DNA from: G965195345 sp965277625
GTDB lineage: Bacteria; Pseudomonadota; Gammaproteobacteria; CAKMZV01
Direction: 5' to 3'
Assembly: GCA_965277625.1 (NCBI GenBank)
Contig: OZ255827.1
Coordinates: forward strand, 1,674,001-1,738,000
DNA length: 64,000 nt
The translations under genes were made by a program, and so were the position numbers. Under the pieces are notes generated by a model. It had not been told where the DNA came from. It saw nothing but the letters and a program-made list of their open reading frames with translations, and searched no databases. Below, in pieces: positions 63,431-64,000 of the stretch; the stretch's first letter is position 1, and each line of letters starts with the position of its first letter.

Positions 63431-64000
63431 ATGAATGCTTCAATAAAAAAAATTGTTCTCGCCTACTCTGGCGGACTCGATACTTCAGTGATTGCCAAAT
63501 GGCTTCAACAAACCTACAACGCCGAAGTGGTCACTTTCACCGCTGATATAGGTCAAGGCGAGGAAATTGAACCGGCGCGATTAAAGGCCCAAGCCTTGGG
63601 TATAGAGCAAATTTACATTGAAAACTTATGTGAGGAATTCGCAAAAGACTATATTTTCCCTATGTTTCGATGCAATGCCCTGTACGAAGGTGAATATTTA
63701 TTAGGCACTTCCATTGCTCGTCCATTGATCGCTAAAAGACTCATTGAAATTGCGCAAGAGGTGGGCGCAGATGCCATTGCACATGGGGCAACTGGCAAAG
63801 GCAATGATCAAGTTCGATTTGAATTGAGTGCCTATGCTTTGATGCCCAATATCCACATCATTGCGCCGTGGAGAGAATGGGATCTCAATTCTCGTGAAAA
63901 GCTATTGGAATATGCGGCCAAGTGGGACATAAAGATTGAAACCAAGCCACAACAAAAATCACCTTACTCAATGGATGCCAATCTCCTACACATATCTTAT
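63431..64000 (+). CDS. argG: Argininosuccinate synthase, 5' part, cut by window edge
   Basis: ArgG joins citrulline and aspartate using ATP in arginine synthesis. The first 190 codons are present, about half of the 400-residue family length. The ATP-binding P-loop AYSGGLDTSV (residues 11-20) is followed by ADIGQGEE, LYEGEYLLGTSIARPLIAK and HGATGKGNDQVRFE, all diagnostic. The frame is open to the window edge. The 178 bases upstream, between zapA and this gene, show no gene, terminator or 6S RNA. Confidence 0.97.
   Translation, partial: MNASIKKIVLAYSGGLDTSVIAKWLQQTYNAEVVTFTADIGQGEEIEPARLKAQALGIEQIYIENLCEEFAKDYIFPMFRCNALYEGEYLLGTSIARPLIAKRLIEIAQEVGADAIAHGATGKGNDQVRFELSAYALMPNIHIIAPWREWDLNSREKLLEYAAKWDIKIETKPQQKSPYSMDANLLHISY

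Overview
The window reads as a chromosomal segment of a gammaproteobacterium with modest G+C content (low to mid 40s percent by eye). The class is suggested by the zipA-ligA pair, a ZapA gene, the rluD-pgeF pair, a GspC-D-E-F type II secretion set, the gmhA-hldE-hldD LPS heptose block and an Icd of the E. coli type. I cannot place it below class level. Gene density is high. No phage, transposase gene, rRNA or CRISPR array was seen, and the only tRNA found is tRNA-Phe(GAA).

Layout. 1-5.5 kb (minus strand): hemL (cut by the window edge), an oxygen-dependent protoporphyrinogen oxidase, ligA and zipA. 5.7-11 kb (mostly plus): a DHH phosphoesterase, an HU gene with a strong terminator, glnB (P-II, minus), argC and priA. 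11.1-13.3 kb: a Rieske oxygenase of the betaine-demethylase type, a small lipoprotein with a possible decayed relative beside it, and tRNA-Phe. 13.4-25.6 kb (all minus): pgeF, rluD, tpiA, hldD, hldE, gmhA, a small zinc-finger protein, ilvE, infC, an AT-rich barrel-like orphan, thrS, argF and argD. 25.9-34 kb: one giant gene for a secreted lipoprotein with about 22 tandem cadherin-like domains and a seven-blade FG-GAP propeller. 34.5-38.9 kb: an XRE-type regulator, radC, the lactate operon lutABC and a MOSC protein. 39-47.3 kb: a fused diaminopropionate ammonia-lyase/M20 hydrolase, then gltD and gltB. 47.6-54.9 kb (plus): tauABC, pta, cobS, cobT and a TauE-type exporter. 55.2-60.9 kb: gspC-D-E-F. 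61.2-64 kb: icd, a TusA-like gene, zapA and the first half of argG.

How the genes fit together. The middle of the window is rich in nitrogen and sulfur metabolism: a taurine-type ABC importer, phosphotransacetylase, a sulfite-exporter-family permease, glutamate synthase for ammonia capture, a fused enzyme expected to release ammonia and pyruvate from diaminopropionate, and lactate oxidation. The most unusual block is tauABC-pta-cobS-cobT-tauE. A MoxR-type AAA ATPase and its VWA partner, known as cobaltochelatase subunits, sit with overlapping reading frames between two genes expected in sulfonate breakdown, with no cobN in view. The gltB-tauA intergenic region carries four copies of a CACGTCNAT motif, probably a regulator's sites. 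Other notable points are the lyase-hydrolase fusion, the segmental duplications inside the giant lipoprotein, the broken thrS-infC-rpmI-rplT order with an AUG-initiated infC, and a type II secretion cluster that stops after gspF.
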